Positions 31,401 through 44,600 of a stretch of 64,000 nucleotides of DNA are shown piece by piece. Under the pieces are notes generated by a model. The model saw only the letters and a program-made list of their open reading frames with translations, searched no databases and was not told the origin of the DNA. The translations under genes and the position numbers were made by a program. Each line of letters opens with the position of its first letter. Position 1 is the first letter of the stretch. The DNA is from Symbiodinium natans (taxonomy: Eukaryota > Sar > Dinophyceae > Suessiales > Symbiodiniaceae): positions 1,774,800 through 1,838,799 of the forward strand of contig CAJNDS010002523.1 of assembly GCA_905221605.1 (NCBI GenBank), in the 5' to 3' direction.

Positions 31401-34400
31401 CCGGCCGTGCCGGACCCAGTCCAAGGACTCATCTCCCCCCATACATGGAAAAACATTCGGTAACCCTAAACCCTGAACCCTGAACTCTAAACCCTAAACC
31501 CTAAATTCCTGAATCCTCATCCCTCAGCCCTAAACCCGAAACAAACGTCTCGAAAGCAGGTCTGGCCGCCACCGCGGGATCTGCACACACACACACACAC
31601 ACCTGCGCAACCAATCGCCAAGTTGGCCAGGCAGTTCAGCTCCATGACATTCCATGACCATCGCGAACACGGAAGATCCCAACCGACATGCATGAGTGTA
31701 GCAGCCATCTCGTTGTCGTCCCGGTTGTCAGCAGTTGCGCTTCGCAACGTGCCCTGGCACCCCCCTGAACAGAAACTTTGGGTGCTTCAAGACATGCACT
31801 GACATGACAAGGAACAGAACAGAAACTAACTAGAACCTTCAACGCTGCATTGCCTGGCCAATTCTAAACTCGGAGAAATGTTGTCTTTAACCCTTTCAAG
31901 TTGAGATCGAATACACCCCCCCCCCCGGGCCCCCCTATGTAGCCATGTAGCTTTCATCCTGTTGCTAAGGTGGGTGAGCTTCCCAGCCCTACATCCTTAG
32001 ATCTCCCAGCGCCACGTTCCCTTAGTCCCAAAAAAAATTGTTAGGCCCGCCTTCCTCTGAAGAGCGGAAGCAAGTGTCCTCGCGTGAACAGGTATCACTT
32101 TTGCGGGGTGCAATTGCTGCAAGGGCTCCTCACGGCAAAGCACCGACTTTTTCATGAAGAGATTCGGATGTAGAATTGTGGATTAATATTCCATGAACTT
32201 TATAGGAACCCGCAGTTTGAAGTGCATGTATACAAAGATATAAATGAAAGTATATGTATAGACGTATGAATATACATGTAATACATATATGTAGATAAAT
32301 TATATGTTTCTGTATAAAACATATGCATATGCATACATGACACATGTGCATGCATACATGTGCGCCTGAGTGGGCAAAAATACTGTCGTAGTCCTTCACA
32401 AAGGCGCATTTGGCTCTCGGTGCTGGCTCCGTAAGGGTGCTATGGGCCCACTTGGGGTCCAAGGCGCGGGGAACATTGAAAGCCCTAAGAACATCGAAAG
32501 GAACCCCTGCTAGACCCAAGACCTTTCTGGCTTAAACGGGCTTATCAGGGACCCTAAGCCCTAAACCCTAAACCCTGAACCCCAAACCCTAAACCCTAAG
32601 AAAAGGAAAATAAGGGCCAACTCTGGGTCCCTGCTTGCCTTTCGCTGAGTACAGACAATGATCACCCAGCAAGGCGATGGTAAACCCTGTCTCCTAGTGC
32701 AACATTCCAACCTGCGTTTGCGAACTATACGGGCTTAGAGCTTAAGGCTACAACATGCAGGGAACGCGTTGGCGGCACGCCAGGCACGCAAGCTAGAACA
32801 CTAAACGCCCTAAACCCGAATGCACACAACCCCAAACCCTAAACCATAAACCCTAGACCCTAAACCCTAAACCCTAAACCGTGACCGCGTCTGGTAGTCA
32901 AGTAGAGGCGGGTCCATGCTTCGACGTCTGCAAGGCTTTTCTCAAGACGAAGGGCACCCCTTGTCTACCCTAAATAGAATGGAATCGCAGAAAAGGGGTA
33001 TATGGGGGTTTACGATGCTAGGGGTACCTTCTTGGGGCCCTTACTCTAGGGGAATCCTACCATTTGCGGCACTCTATTCGGGATGCCTTGTTTTCACTAC
33101 ATTCGAAGCGCCTTATTTTCGTAAACCCCCATATGGAGATTGCTTTGCAAGTAAGAAAAGGCCCTGGAAGCAAAAAACACCCAACGAAAAACCGAAACAC
33201 GTGGCAGGTAATCTGCTGACCCAAGAGTAGTCCTAGGAATAACAAGGGTATACCCGTTTTGGTGTAAAAGGGCGTATGAGCGAACCTAAGTCCTAAAAAA
33301 GGGTCAGAAAGCCTAAGAGCAGTAAGTAGCCACAAGCTGTCGAGATAGTCGTCCGAACCCTAAACCCAAAACCCTCAAACCTAAGTCGCAAGATCCACAG
33401 AAAGAAGCCGTGTGAGTTTAGGGTTTGGGGTTGAGGGGTGAAGGTTTAGTCTAAGGTCAGGACCATGGGCCCTGAGTATGGTCCCTACCCTTGTTTATAG
33501 AGGTCAGGGGTTTAGGGTTTAGGGTTTCGGGTTTAGGGTTAGGTTTAGGTCAGACAATGCTCGCCCGCAAGGCGGTCGCAAACCCTGGTCCCTATAGAGC
33601 CACATTCCAACCTGCGTAACATAGGGGCCTGAATAATTAGAATAGGGTGTTGGAGGGTTATTGTAGTATACTGATAAAGGGACCATAAGGGAATATTATT
33701 AGTACTTACTCGACCTCTATATAATGAGAACTACGATTTAGGGCTCAGGGCTTAGAGTTAGGGCTAAAAAATGCAAGGAGAACGCGTTGGCAACACGCCA
33801 GGCACGCAAGCTAGAACCCTAAACACCCTAAGCCCGAATGCCAACAACCCTAAACCCTAAATCCCAAACCCTAAACCCTAAACCCTAAACCCTAAGCCGT
33901 GATCGCGTCTGGCAGTCAAGTAGGGGTGGCTCCATGCTTTGATGTATGTGGGATGTTCTCGACGTCGCGTTCAAGGTTAATATGATCGCTCACTGTTGTT
34001 GGACTTGGTATATCGAGATTGCTTAGCCTGTTTGCAAAGAGGCCGTGGAAGCAAAAAGCCTCAAAGACCACACATGTCGCAACCGAAGAGATAAACAGGG
34101 AACCTAGACCCAAAAAAAGGGAATACGAGCCTACTCTGGGTCCTAGTTATACTGGTAGTAGTTTAGGGGCACCCTCAAACCCTAAAAGGTAGGAAGCTAA
34201 GCGGTCAACTGTAAACAATCGTGTGCCCATGCCTGGGCTACTATAATCAGGGGCTCATGTAGTCCCCAAGGCCCTAGACCCTAAGCCCGAAGCCCTAAAC
34301 CCTAAACCCTAAAACCTAAACCCTAAACCCTAAACCCTAAACCCTATACCCTATGGACCCTGGGACTTCCACGAATGGGCCAAGTATGAGAACAAACGGC

Positions 34401-35635
34401 CTGTCGTGCTTACAGAGTGGTTTAGGGTTTAAGGTCTAGGGTTGTATATACAAGGGTTTGGTGTCAAGGGGTTTAGGGTTTGAGGGTTTCGGGGCTACAC
34501 ATCGGGTTGCAGGCTTGAGGGCTTCGGGGTTGAGGGTTTACCCAAGGGTTGAAGGCTTGGGGGGGAACCATGAATATAGATTTATAGTGGCCCCTGCCCG
34601 TGAAGAAGCAAATTTGGGTACTGGTCCAAGAAGAATTGCAGGGTTTAGAGTTGAGGGTTAAGGACTTCGAGTCGAAGGTGTAGGGTTTAGGGTTTAGGGT
34701 TTAGGGTTTAGGGTTTAGGGTTTAGGGTTGAAGGGGGGCTTTGCATAAGCCTCAATCCTACAAACAGCAAGACATTTCTCAAACTGTCGAGATAGTCGTC
34801 TGAACCCTAAACCCTAAACCCTAAACCCTAAACCCTAAACCCTAAACCCTAAACCTTAAGTCGCAAGATCCATGGAAAGAAGCTGCGTGAGTTTTTAGGG
34901 TTTGCAGTTGAGGGTTGAAGTGGGGGACCCTAAACCCTAAACCCTAAACCCTAAACCCTAAATAAACCCTAAACCCTAAACCCTAAACCCCTGAATTTGG
35001 GTCCCTTGTTATATAGCCCCTATATACACCATATATAACAAGGGTCCATACTTCGGATCCCTATAAACACGGGTCAGGGACCACACTAACGCTGAGGGCC
35101 AATGGCTCCAACGGGCTCAGGGTTTGGGGTTTCGGGCCCCCCATCTCGAAGAGCCTTTCGGGCTCAAATTGGTTCCAAATCACCCCAAACCCTAAACCCT
35201 GAGCCCTAAACCCTTAACCCTGAACCCAACCCTAAACCCTAAACCCTAAACCCTAAACCCTGGGGCAGATTTGGGTACAGGGGTGGAGGACATGCGCTTC
35301 CAACAACTCTGTGGTCGGGCTGAGGCCCGGAGCCTCAACCGTAACCCCTTAACGCTAGCGTTTAGGGTTTAGGGTTTAGGGTTTAGGGTTTAGGGTTTAG
35401 GGTTTAGGGTTTAGGGTTTAGGGTTTAGGGTTTAGGGTTTAGGGTTTAGGGTTTAGAGCTAAACCCAACTTCTGATGCCGGTCATACATGGCGAAGTGCT
35501 TGTGTCGCAGAGCCGAGTGACCTTGCCAGGTCAGATTTGCAAGCTCGGGATGCAGTCAAGCTTGAGAAACGAGGGTGTGGGTTGCGAAAAGAAGGGGGTT
35601 CCAAAGGAAATAGAAGCTCAATCCAACTTACTAAG

Positions 35636-35670
<35 letters not shown>

Positions 35671-38600
35671 CCCTAAACATGTGGGTCGTCTATTGAGGAT
35701 CCATGAATGTGGAAGTTCAAGGATGTAGGGAACCCCAAACGCCCTAAAACCCTGAATTCCTGAACCCTGAAGCCTCAAACCTCAAGTACCTCTAACTCCC
35801 CCCCTAACCTACCACAAGAGGATACCCTATTTGGTTAAGGAGTAGGGTTTTGGGCGTGGGGGAAAGCGTTACGGGGGCTTAAGGGGGTTAAGGGACCATG
35901 TTAAATTCTTCAGATCCCTGTATTCTCCGCATTTGGCTCAAACTAACCGGATAAAGGGACAGGCTACTGGCTCTTCGTAAGGAATGGGGGAGTTCGGTAC
36001 CCTACAGGGACCCCCCTTCTTCACCTCATGCCCTACTAAACCTAAACCCTAAACCCTAACCCTAAACCCGAAAGGCGGTAAGGGAACCCTACCACCTAGC
36101 AAAGTGAAAGAGGGCTACTGTACTTATTAACGAAATGTACCTGTGCTATAACTGTACTTATAACCATATTAGGGCACTTAAGGGGCTTATAAGTGGGTTA
36201 AGTACAGTTATAAGTGGTAATTAAGTACCATGAACCTCCAAGTACTAGACCCAGGAGTAACCTAGGAAGAAAGAGGGTGCCCTTTTTTGGTTTAAAGGGG
36301 CTGAGTAGGGAACCTGCAGCCTGACAAAAGGGGTTAAAGGTCCACACCGGGTCCTAGTTACCCTAAACCCTAAACCCTAAACCCTAAACCCTAAACCCTA
36401 AACCCTAAACCCCAACAAAAAGGGTTTAGCGTTTTTCTCAGGTCTCTATGGAAGTCCAAGTGGCAGAAGCGGAACATGATGGGCTGCATTTGGGACTCCA
36501 ATCTGCAGAAGAAAGGGTGGCCTCTTCCATAACTGGGGGTGCGAGGGGTGTAGTGTTCAGGGTTTAGGGTTTAGGGTTTAGGGTTTAGGGTTTAGGGTTT
36601 CGGGTTTCGGGTTTCGGGTTTCGGGTTTAGGTTTGAGGGTTCGGGGTGAAATCCTGTAGTACCCCGGCCTTCACCAACCCCCTTCCCGAGACAAGGCATA
36701 CAAGGCTTTTTAAGCGGGAGTTTCCGAAATTCGGGGTACCGTATTGGGATCCTGACGGAAAGAAACTCTACTCTTTGGGGGGTCGATAGTAGGGCCCCCC
36801 TTATTTTCGAAAAAACCCAAGTGGTCAGATATCAAAAATAAGGTCCCTTTTTGGCTACCCTAAATAAGAGGCGCCGCCTGATAATAAGGACCCCAAAAGG
36901 ACCATCATACTTTAGGGAAATGACCAAGTATATTTGGGGGGCCTCCGTTTTGGCAGAGGTTCAGGGTTTAGGGTTTAGGGTTTAGGGTTTAGGGTTTAGG
37001 GTTTAGGGTTGAAGTGCGGGAGTAGGATAGGGTCCATGACATGACGTACTCAGGACCCGAGGCCCTTATAAGCCCTAAACCCAGCAAAAGAGAGAGAGGA
37101 TGGGCTCAACATCCGTGTGGGAACCCTAAACACTAAACCCCAAAGCCCAAAGCCCAAAGCCTAAACCCTAAACCTTAGACCCTAAACCTTGAACCCTGAA
37201 CCCTGAACCCTAAACCCTAAATCCCCCACCCCACTGAACCCATACCACGGCAAGGTCAGCACACAGGCTGCGGAGTGACTTAGGGGGAACGCTTCGACCC
37301 CGAAGACCCGAAAGGTTGTACGGGTCTTAGGGTTCAGGGTTTATAGGGTTTAGGGTTTAGGGTTTAGGGTTTAGGGTTTAGGGTTTAGGGTTTAGGGTTT
37401 AGGGTTTAGGGTTTAGGGTTTAGGGTTTAGGGTTTAGGGTTTAGGGTTCGGGTTTTGGAGCTTAAGGGGGCTTAGGGTTTTAGTTTGATTAGATTGTAGG
37501 GTTCAGGGTTAAGGTTGTAGGGGTTCGGGTTCTGGAGCTTAAGGGGCCTTCGGGTTTTAGTCTGAATAGGTTTTAGAGCTTTAGGGTTTAATTAGAGCCT
37601 AGGGTTGAGTTTACGGTTCAGGGGGTTAGGGTTTGGGGTTTGGGGTTTGGGGTTTAGGGTTTAGGGTTTAGGGTTTAGGGTTTAGGGTTTAGGGTTTAGG
37701 GTTTAGGGCTACAAGGAACTTTGAGTTGCAGGGAATGGTCAAAGGAGTCCCTGATCCTCCTCCGAAGCTTAGACAGGAATTGGGGGGGGCCCGGTAGAAC
37801 TTTGACAGATGCTCAATGCCATCCCCGAACCCTAAACCCTACCTAAGCCCTAAACCCTAAACCCCCAAACCCTAAACCCTAAACCCTAAACCCTAAACCC
37901 TAAACCCTAGGCTGTGAGCCCGAGCCCTGATCTTCAGGCTAAGCCCAGGATGCCTTCAAGGATGAGGGAATTCGGCACTTGCTGCTGATCTGATCCACCA
38001 TCTATCTGCCAGCCACCACAAAGCCAGCCACCAAGTGCCAGCCACCAGCCGCTGCTTTGGGCGCTCACTCAGAGGCCATGCTGGCGGCGCCGCGGTCGGG
38101 GCTGCGCCCCCCACGACGGGGCTCAGCAGCCTTGTCTTCTTCCGCTTCTTCTTGGCTCCCTTGCTCCTTTGGGCCACGGGCTCAGCCTCGGGGACCAATC
38201 GTCGGCGTCGTACGCCTTGTCCTCGACCCGGGAGCCCTGGGGGGGGGGGGGGGGGGGTTAGGATGGGGTCCTGAAGCAACCTGAAGCAGGTCAAGCCCAG
38301 ACCTTCCGCACTTTGGCGTTTTCAGCCCAAATCCGGAAGCCCTGAAGGGGGGGGGGGGGTGGGGGGGGTTAGCTTTTTGTTAAATAGCTTTGTCAAGGCT
38401 TCTAGGGCAAAAGGAAAGGGGCCAAAGGCCATTGGGCTCAAATAAAGGCTTCAGGGTTTAGGGAATTTAGGGCAGGTGTTAGGGTTCAGGGTTACATGGT
38501 TTAGGGTTTAGGGTTTAGGGTTTAGGGTTTAGGGTTACATGCCAAGGCTCCCGGCCTTTGATGGGGCCCTTGTTCACCTCGGCTGCTTGCAACATAACCC

Positions 38601-41600
38601 TCTCCAAGCATGCAGTGTGGAGAGCTCGCGTCCCAAATCCTCACTAGGGTTTAGGGTTTAGGGTTTAGGGTTTCGGGTTTAGGGTTTAGGGACCAACGGC
38701 CCTAAGTTAAGCCCAACGAAAGCAAACAAATGGCAAAGCCAACCCCCACAAACAACCCCAAGCCCTTAACCCACCATGCCCTAAGCGCAATAACGCAGTG
38801 ATGAAGTAAGCACAGTAGCCGCTCAGATCTTCCAAAAAAGCAGCTTGATAACGTTGTATTTATTCCAACCTTCTCAATATTGGAATGTATCTTCGCCTGA
38901 TAAGCCCTGCGCCCGCAGACCCGACACCGACCCCCTCACAACACAGCTGTTTGGGAAGATCTGCCTACGTCCGAACCCCTAAACCCTAAACCCTGGTTTA
39001 AACCCTAAACCCTAAACCCTAGCCCTAAACCCCATAACCCTCTGAGCCATGGAACCTCGTAGCTCAACAAGTTCTCCAGTGGGCTGGACAGAAGCGGCAG
39101 CAGCCTCAGCAAGGTTCGGAATTCGGTTTGGGTGTTTTTTAGGGTTTAGGGTTTAGGGTTTAGGGTTTAAGGTTTAGGGTTTAGGGTTTAGGGTTTAGGG
39201 TTTAGTGCTTAGGGTTGCTAACCCTAGACCCCACAACCCTACAAACCCTACACACCCTATAGAAGCCCTAAAAAACTCTACAAACCCTATGAAACCCATA
39301 AACCCTGTAAAAACCCTATGAACCCTAGAAGGACCCTAAACCCCGAAATCCTGTGAACCCCAAAGGACAGGTAGACCCTTAAGCCCGCCTAAAAAAACCC
39401 AAAGGACAGCCTGGACCCCAAGAGTATCCGAGGAAGAAACAGGGTTTAGGGTTTAGGGTTTAGGGTTTAGGGTTTAGGGTTTAGGCGCAAAAGGACTAAC
39501 CCCAAAACTCTAAACCCTGAACTCTAAAATCCAAACACGGGAACAAGGGCCTACTCTGGGTCCTAGGATCTCGTTCAGGCAAGGAGCTTCACGTCCTCGG
39601 CTTTGACATCCTTCGCGCGCATCAGAGCTGGGGGTTTAGGGCCGATGTAGGGATTAGTGGTGTAGGGGTGTCGGGTTTGAGGTTGTAGGGTTTAGGGTCT
39701 GAGGGTGTGGGGGTGTAGGTGTTTAGGGTTTTAGGGTCGTAGGCTTTTTTGAGGGTTCAAACCCAGCTTCAGGGTTTCGGGTTTTAGGGTGTGGGGGACT
39801 TAGGATTTGAGAGGTTCGGGTCAACCCCATGACCGCTGAACCCCTATAAACTCTGAACCCTAAACCCTCCAAACCCCGAAGCTGTAAACTCTGAACCCTG
39901 AACCCTTTATACCCTGAACCCAAGCTCCGAACTCTAAACCCTTTTTACCCTGAACCCTATAAACTCGAATCGTAAACCCTTTTATACCCTAAACCCTTTA
40001 TACCCTGAAGCCTATAAACTTCAAAAAGCGAACCCTTTCTACCCTGAACCCTATCAGCTCCGAACCCTAAACCCTTTAAACCCCTGAACCCTATAAACTC
40101 TGAACCCTAAACCGTTTAAGCCCCGAACCCCTCCACCTGGACCCACCGTTCTGATTGCCAGTGCAGTGGGATGTCGGCTTTGAGCTACAAATTCTTATGT
40201 TAAGGGTTTATAGCATTTACAGGGAACAGGGCTTGTATGGGGCTTGAGAATGTAGGATTTACATAGGAGACTGTGGAGGGTTTAATAACCCTTATAAATT
40301 ACAGGGCTTATAATGGGATTTATGGTTGAGGCTCTTGGGGTTCAGGGCTTTTAGGGGTTGCGGGTGCGGGTCGACACAACCCTACCTCCCAAGCCCTAAA
40401 CCCTAAACCCGAAGCGCTCAACCCCACACCCTAAACCCTAAACCCTGAAGAACCCTAAACCCTAAACCCTCGCCTGGCGCCGCTTCTCAACCTCATACTC
40501 CAGAAAGGAGAACAGCCGTGTGCGAGTGGGATCGTAGATCTTCTTCTCCTTGGAAGTTTGGTAGCCCAGTAGCCATATACAATAAAAGGTTTAGGGTTTA
40601 GGGTTTAGGGTTTAGGGTTTAGGGTTTAGGGTTTGGCGTTTAGGGTTAGGGTTTAGGACTTAGGTGGTTGCCTGCGTTATGAGGGCACCCTGAAACCAAA
40701 GAAAAGGGTCAAGGGTATCACTGGCCTACCAAGGAAGGGAACTCACCGGGGTAGTTCGTAGCGACGCTATTCCATCGAATGCCCTAATTTCCAGGGCTCG
40801 GGGTTGCTGCTGAGAGATTCTGGGGATCCCCAAGGCCCCAAGCCCTGCCCCCTATATAACCCTAAACGACATCACTGGGTGCCCTAATGTCCCACTAAAC
40901 CCTCAGGCAACATTTCATGAAACCTAAAACCTTCCCTGAAGACGAGGGAGGACCTAGGGCATCGCAGTCCCAAGGCGCGTTCAGGTACTTGCGCAGTAGC
41001 CAGAACCTGGGCGGGTGAAGGGCGCTGGGGGGACTGCTGAGGCTTGAAAGTCCCACAAAATCCGAACGCCTATCCCTTACCCTTTTTTGAAGGGATCCAA
41101 AGTATGGGCCCTTGCTCTGTATAGGGTATATAAGGGTTATATCATGGGTTCCCCTACCCCCCTCTATACTACCCCCCCTAGGTTCCCCCCTAGGTTCCCC
41201 CCTTAAATAACCTTAATTAAGCTTAATTATCCCTAAATAGCCTTAATTATGGGGGGAACCCAGGTGGGGTAGTAGGGGAAGCCATGAGTATATAGCGAGG
41301 GACCCAAATCAAGGGCCCATACTTGGAACCCTGGACTATAGGGTTTCGGGTGGATGTCAGAACCACAGACAGCACAGGGCCGACGAACCCAATAAATGCA
41401 AGACGCCGAACTGCAGTTTGATGGGTTATACCTACGAAATGCAGGGGTAGTTACTACTAAGCTGTAGGTAAATAGAGTCCCAGATAAACCCTACGGGAGG
41501 GTCGGCCTCCTTCCAGAGGGGAAGGGCTTGGGCTTGGCATGGGGTTGCTTAGGAAATCCTGTATCCCTAAACCCTAAACCCTAAACCCAAAATCCTAAAC

Positions 41601-44600
41601 CCTAAACCATAAACCCTAGCCCTAAATCCTAAACCCTAAACCCTAAACACTAAACCCTAAACCCTAAACCCTAAACCCTAAACCCTAAACCCTAAACCCT
41701 AAACCCTAGCCCTAAACCCTAAACCCTAAACCCTAAACGCCCTCAAGCCCAACTTCCCAACCGAGGAACTGCCGGCGAGAGTTGCCGTGCAGCGCCTGTA
41801 GCTGCCTCGGTGGAGCTTCGGGAGTGGTTTTGCAGGTTTTGCAGGTTTAGGGGTTAGGGTTTAGGGTTTAGGGTTTAGGGTTTGGGGTTCAGGGTTCAGG
41901 GTTCAGGGCACCGTAAACGCTTATAGTTATCCAAAACAACATAAGAAGCTGTAGCCCATGACTATGGTCAGGATTTCGCAGGGAGTGAAAGAGGGCAGTG
42001 ATTCTTGAGAACCTCTCTCTGCCCTGAACCCTAAACCCTAAACCCTAAACCCTAAACCCTAAACCCTAAACCCTGAACCCTGAACCCTAAACCCTAAACC
42101 CTAAACCCTGAACCCTGAACCCTGAACCCTAAACCCTAAACCCTAAACCCCTAACCGAACACCCTGAACCCCAGATCCTGAAAATCCTCGTGCCTCAAGC
42201 CCCAAGCCCCCAACACCCTCCACCCAAGTCCCGAACAGCCTGATACCCTACAACACCCTAGCAACCTAGCACCCTGAAGCCCTGAAGCCCTAAACCCTAC
42301 ACCCTAAACCCTAAACCCTAAACCCTAAACCCTGAACCCCTAAACCCTAAACCCGAAACCCTGAACCCCTAAACCCTAAACCCTAAACTGCAGCTTGCTC
42401 GCGCGACGGAGTTGGTCACGCTGCCCACGATGGACGAGAAGCCAATGGAGGCCTTGGGGTTTTGTGAAACCCTTAGGGTTGGGGCTTCATTGTTTTAGGG
42501 TAGTATATGAGAATTGCCGATGACCACCCAAAAAAGGAACAACAGTGGAGCCTTCAGGTAAACCCTAAACCCTAAGCCCCGTAAGCCCCGTAAGCCCCGT
42601 AAGCCCCGGAAGCCCCGTATGCCCCGTAAGCCCCCTAAACCCTAAACCCTAAACCCCTAAACCCCTAAACCCCTAAACCCCTAAACCCCTAAACCCCTAA
42701 ACCCCTAAACCCCTAAACCCCTAAAACCTAAAACCTAAAACCCAAAACCTAAAACCTAAAACCTAAAACCTAAGCCCCTCAACCGTTTTGGTTTGGGGGT
42801 TTGGTTCTTGGCCCGAAGCTTCAGAGCCAAGGTCGTCAAACTCGCACACACGTGCCCTCCTTTACCTTGCCGTGCCCTAAAACCGTGAAGGGTGTTGGGA
42901 CTTTAGGGCTTTGGTTTTTGTGTTTCGCGGTTTAGGGGTTTAGGGTTCTAGGGTTTTAGGGCTGAGGGTTTCTATAGGGGTTTAGGGTTCTAGGGCTTTA
43001 GGGATTCGAGCTTAGGGTTTGGTCTTTAGGGTTTACTATACTCCCCTTAGAACCTTAATAACAACTACATGTTTAATGTTTTCTTGGGTTTATTTTAAAA
43101 ACAAAGAACCCTAAACCCTAAACTCTAAAATAATTCCCAAGAGGGATATAGTTTAGGGTTCAAGGCCCCGACGAAAAAGACGACGACGATGCTGACGATC
43201 CTGTGCGGTGTGGAGAATCGTGGCTCTCTGAAACCCTAAACAGGGTTTAGGGTTTAGGGATTGGGGTTTAGGGTTCGGGGTTTGGAGTTTAGGGTTTAGG
43301 GCCCTAAGCAACATATAGTTGAGATATGGAGGCAGAACACAGAATAACCATAACCACTATAAACAGCGTCCTGTACACCCCAAAGGGTTTAGGGATGCTA
43401 GGGTTTAATTAGGGTTGCGGCTTGTGCGCTTTGAGGGTTTGCGGGCGAAAGGTTTCAGCGTTAAGGGTTTAGGCTTGCTTTAAAGGGACCTCTGTACCCA
43501 ATAACAAGCCATGCAAATCCTACAAGCCCTACAAACCCTCACCGCAAACCTGGCACCCTACATACCCGGACATACCCTACAACAAACCATACAGACTCTA
43601 TGGGGCCCTACAAACCGGATAACGAACCCTACAAACCCCGCACGCCCTGCAAAGCAAAAACAAAACACAAAGCCTGCAAACCCTAAACCCTAAACACCTC
43701 CGCCCCCCCCCCCCCCCCTCTCCCACCCCCCCCCCCCACCCGCCGCCCCACCCCCCGGCCCCACAACCCACACCCAACTCCCTACAAGCCCTACAAACCC
43801 TCAAACCCTAAACCCGAAAGCCCAAACCCGAAACCGCCGAAACCCGAAACCCGAAACCCTAAACCCCAAACCCTGAGCCCTACACCCTACAGTCCCAAAA
43901 CCCTAAACCACGAAACTCTCACCCCTAAACCCTAAAACCTAAACCCCCCAAACCCTTACCTCTAAACCCTTTCAACCCTGCAAGGCCCTGCAGCCTCTCA
44001 GAGACATTGCGGGCGAAGGAGTCCATTGAAGCCGGTGTGAACCTGAGTCTCTAGGGTTTCGGGCTTTTTGTTTAGGGTTTAGGGCTTAGAGTTCAAGGGT
44101 TTAGGGATTGTAGTGTTTAGATGAGGGTGCATAGGCTTTGGTGGTTTAGGGTCACATAGGGAGTTTAGGGGTTTTCGGGTTTAGGTGTTGCAGGGTTTAG
44201 GGTTTAGTTGGGGTTTAGGGTTTGGAGGGTTGGGTGTGGGTTTCGGTGGGCGTGTTGAAACTTGTGCTGTAAATAGGGGATCGGGGTAGGATTTCAGGGT
44301 TTACAGGGGTTTGGGGCGGCCAACTTTTAATTATAGCGTATGGGGTTTACAGGCTGTATTGGGATTATAGGGGTTTATGATTGCCATGTTACCTGGGAGC
44401 TTAGGTTCAGGAAGTCCCAAAGCATTCAACCCTAAACACTAAACCCTAAACCCTAAACCCAACACCCTAAGCCTGTGTAATGAGAATGGATACAGTATTT
44501 GAGGTGCGATTTGTGGTGCTGTGGCTTAGACTACGAACATACCTGCAAGGACTGTCATAAGGGAGGATACTGGCAATTTAGGATTTGCAGGGCTTATCGT

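Larger units (their letters stand above)
31740..36436. other. Channel intron region, mostly repeats
   Basis: Telomeric arrays, (TA)n at 35.64 kb, partial family B copies, and two diverged copies of one block (about 32.64-32.96 and 33.54-33.95 kb, sharing ACGCGTTGG..CACGCCAGGCACGCAAGCTAG). A possible exon near 35.27-35.33 kb is open on both strands and cannot be assigned. Confidence 0.4.

Noticed and set aside
37956-38294. 112-codon minus frame with KKKRKK and proline runs
   Set aside because: Low-complexity, built over a poly-G tract and a GCCAGCCACC repeat; no splice context.
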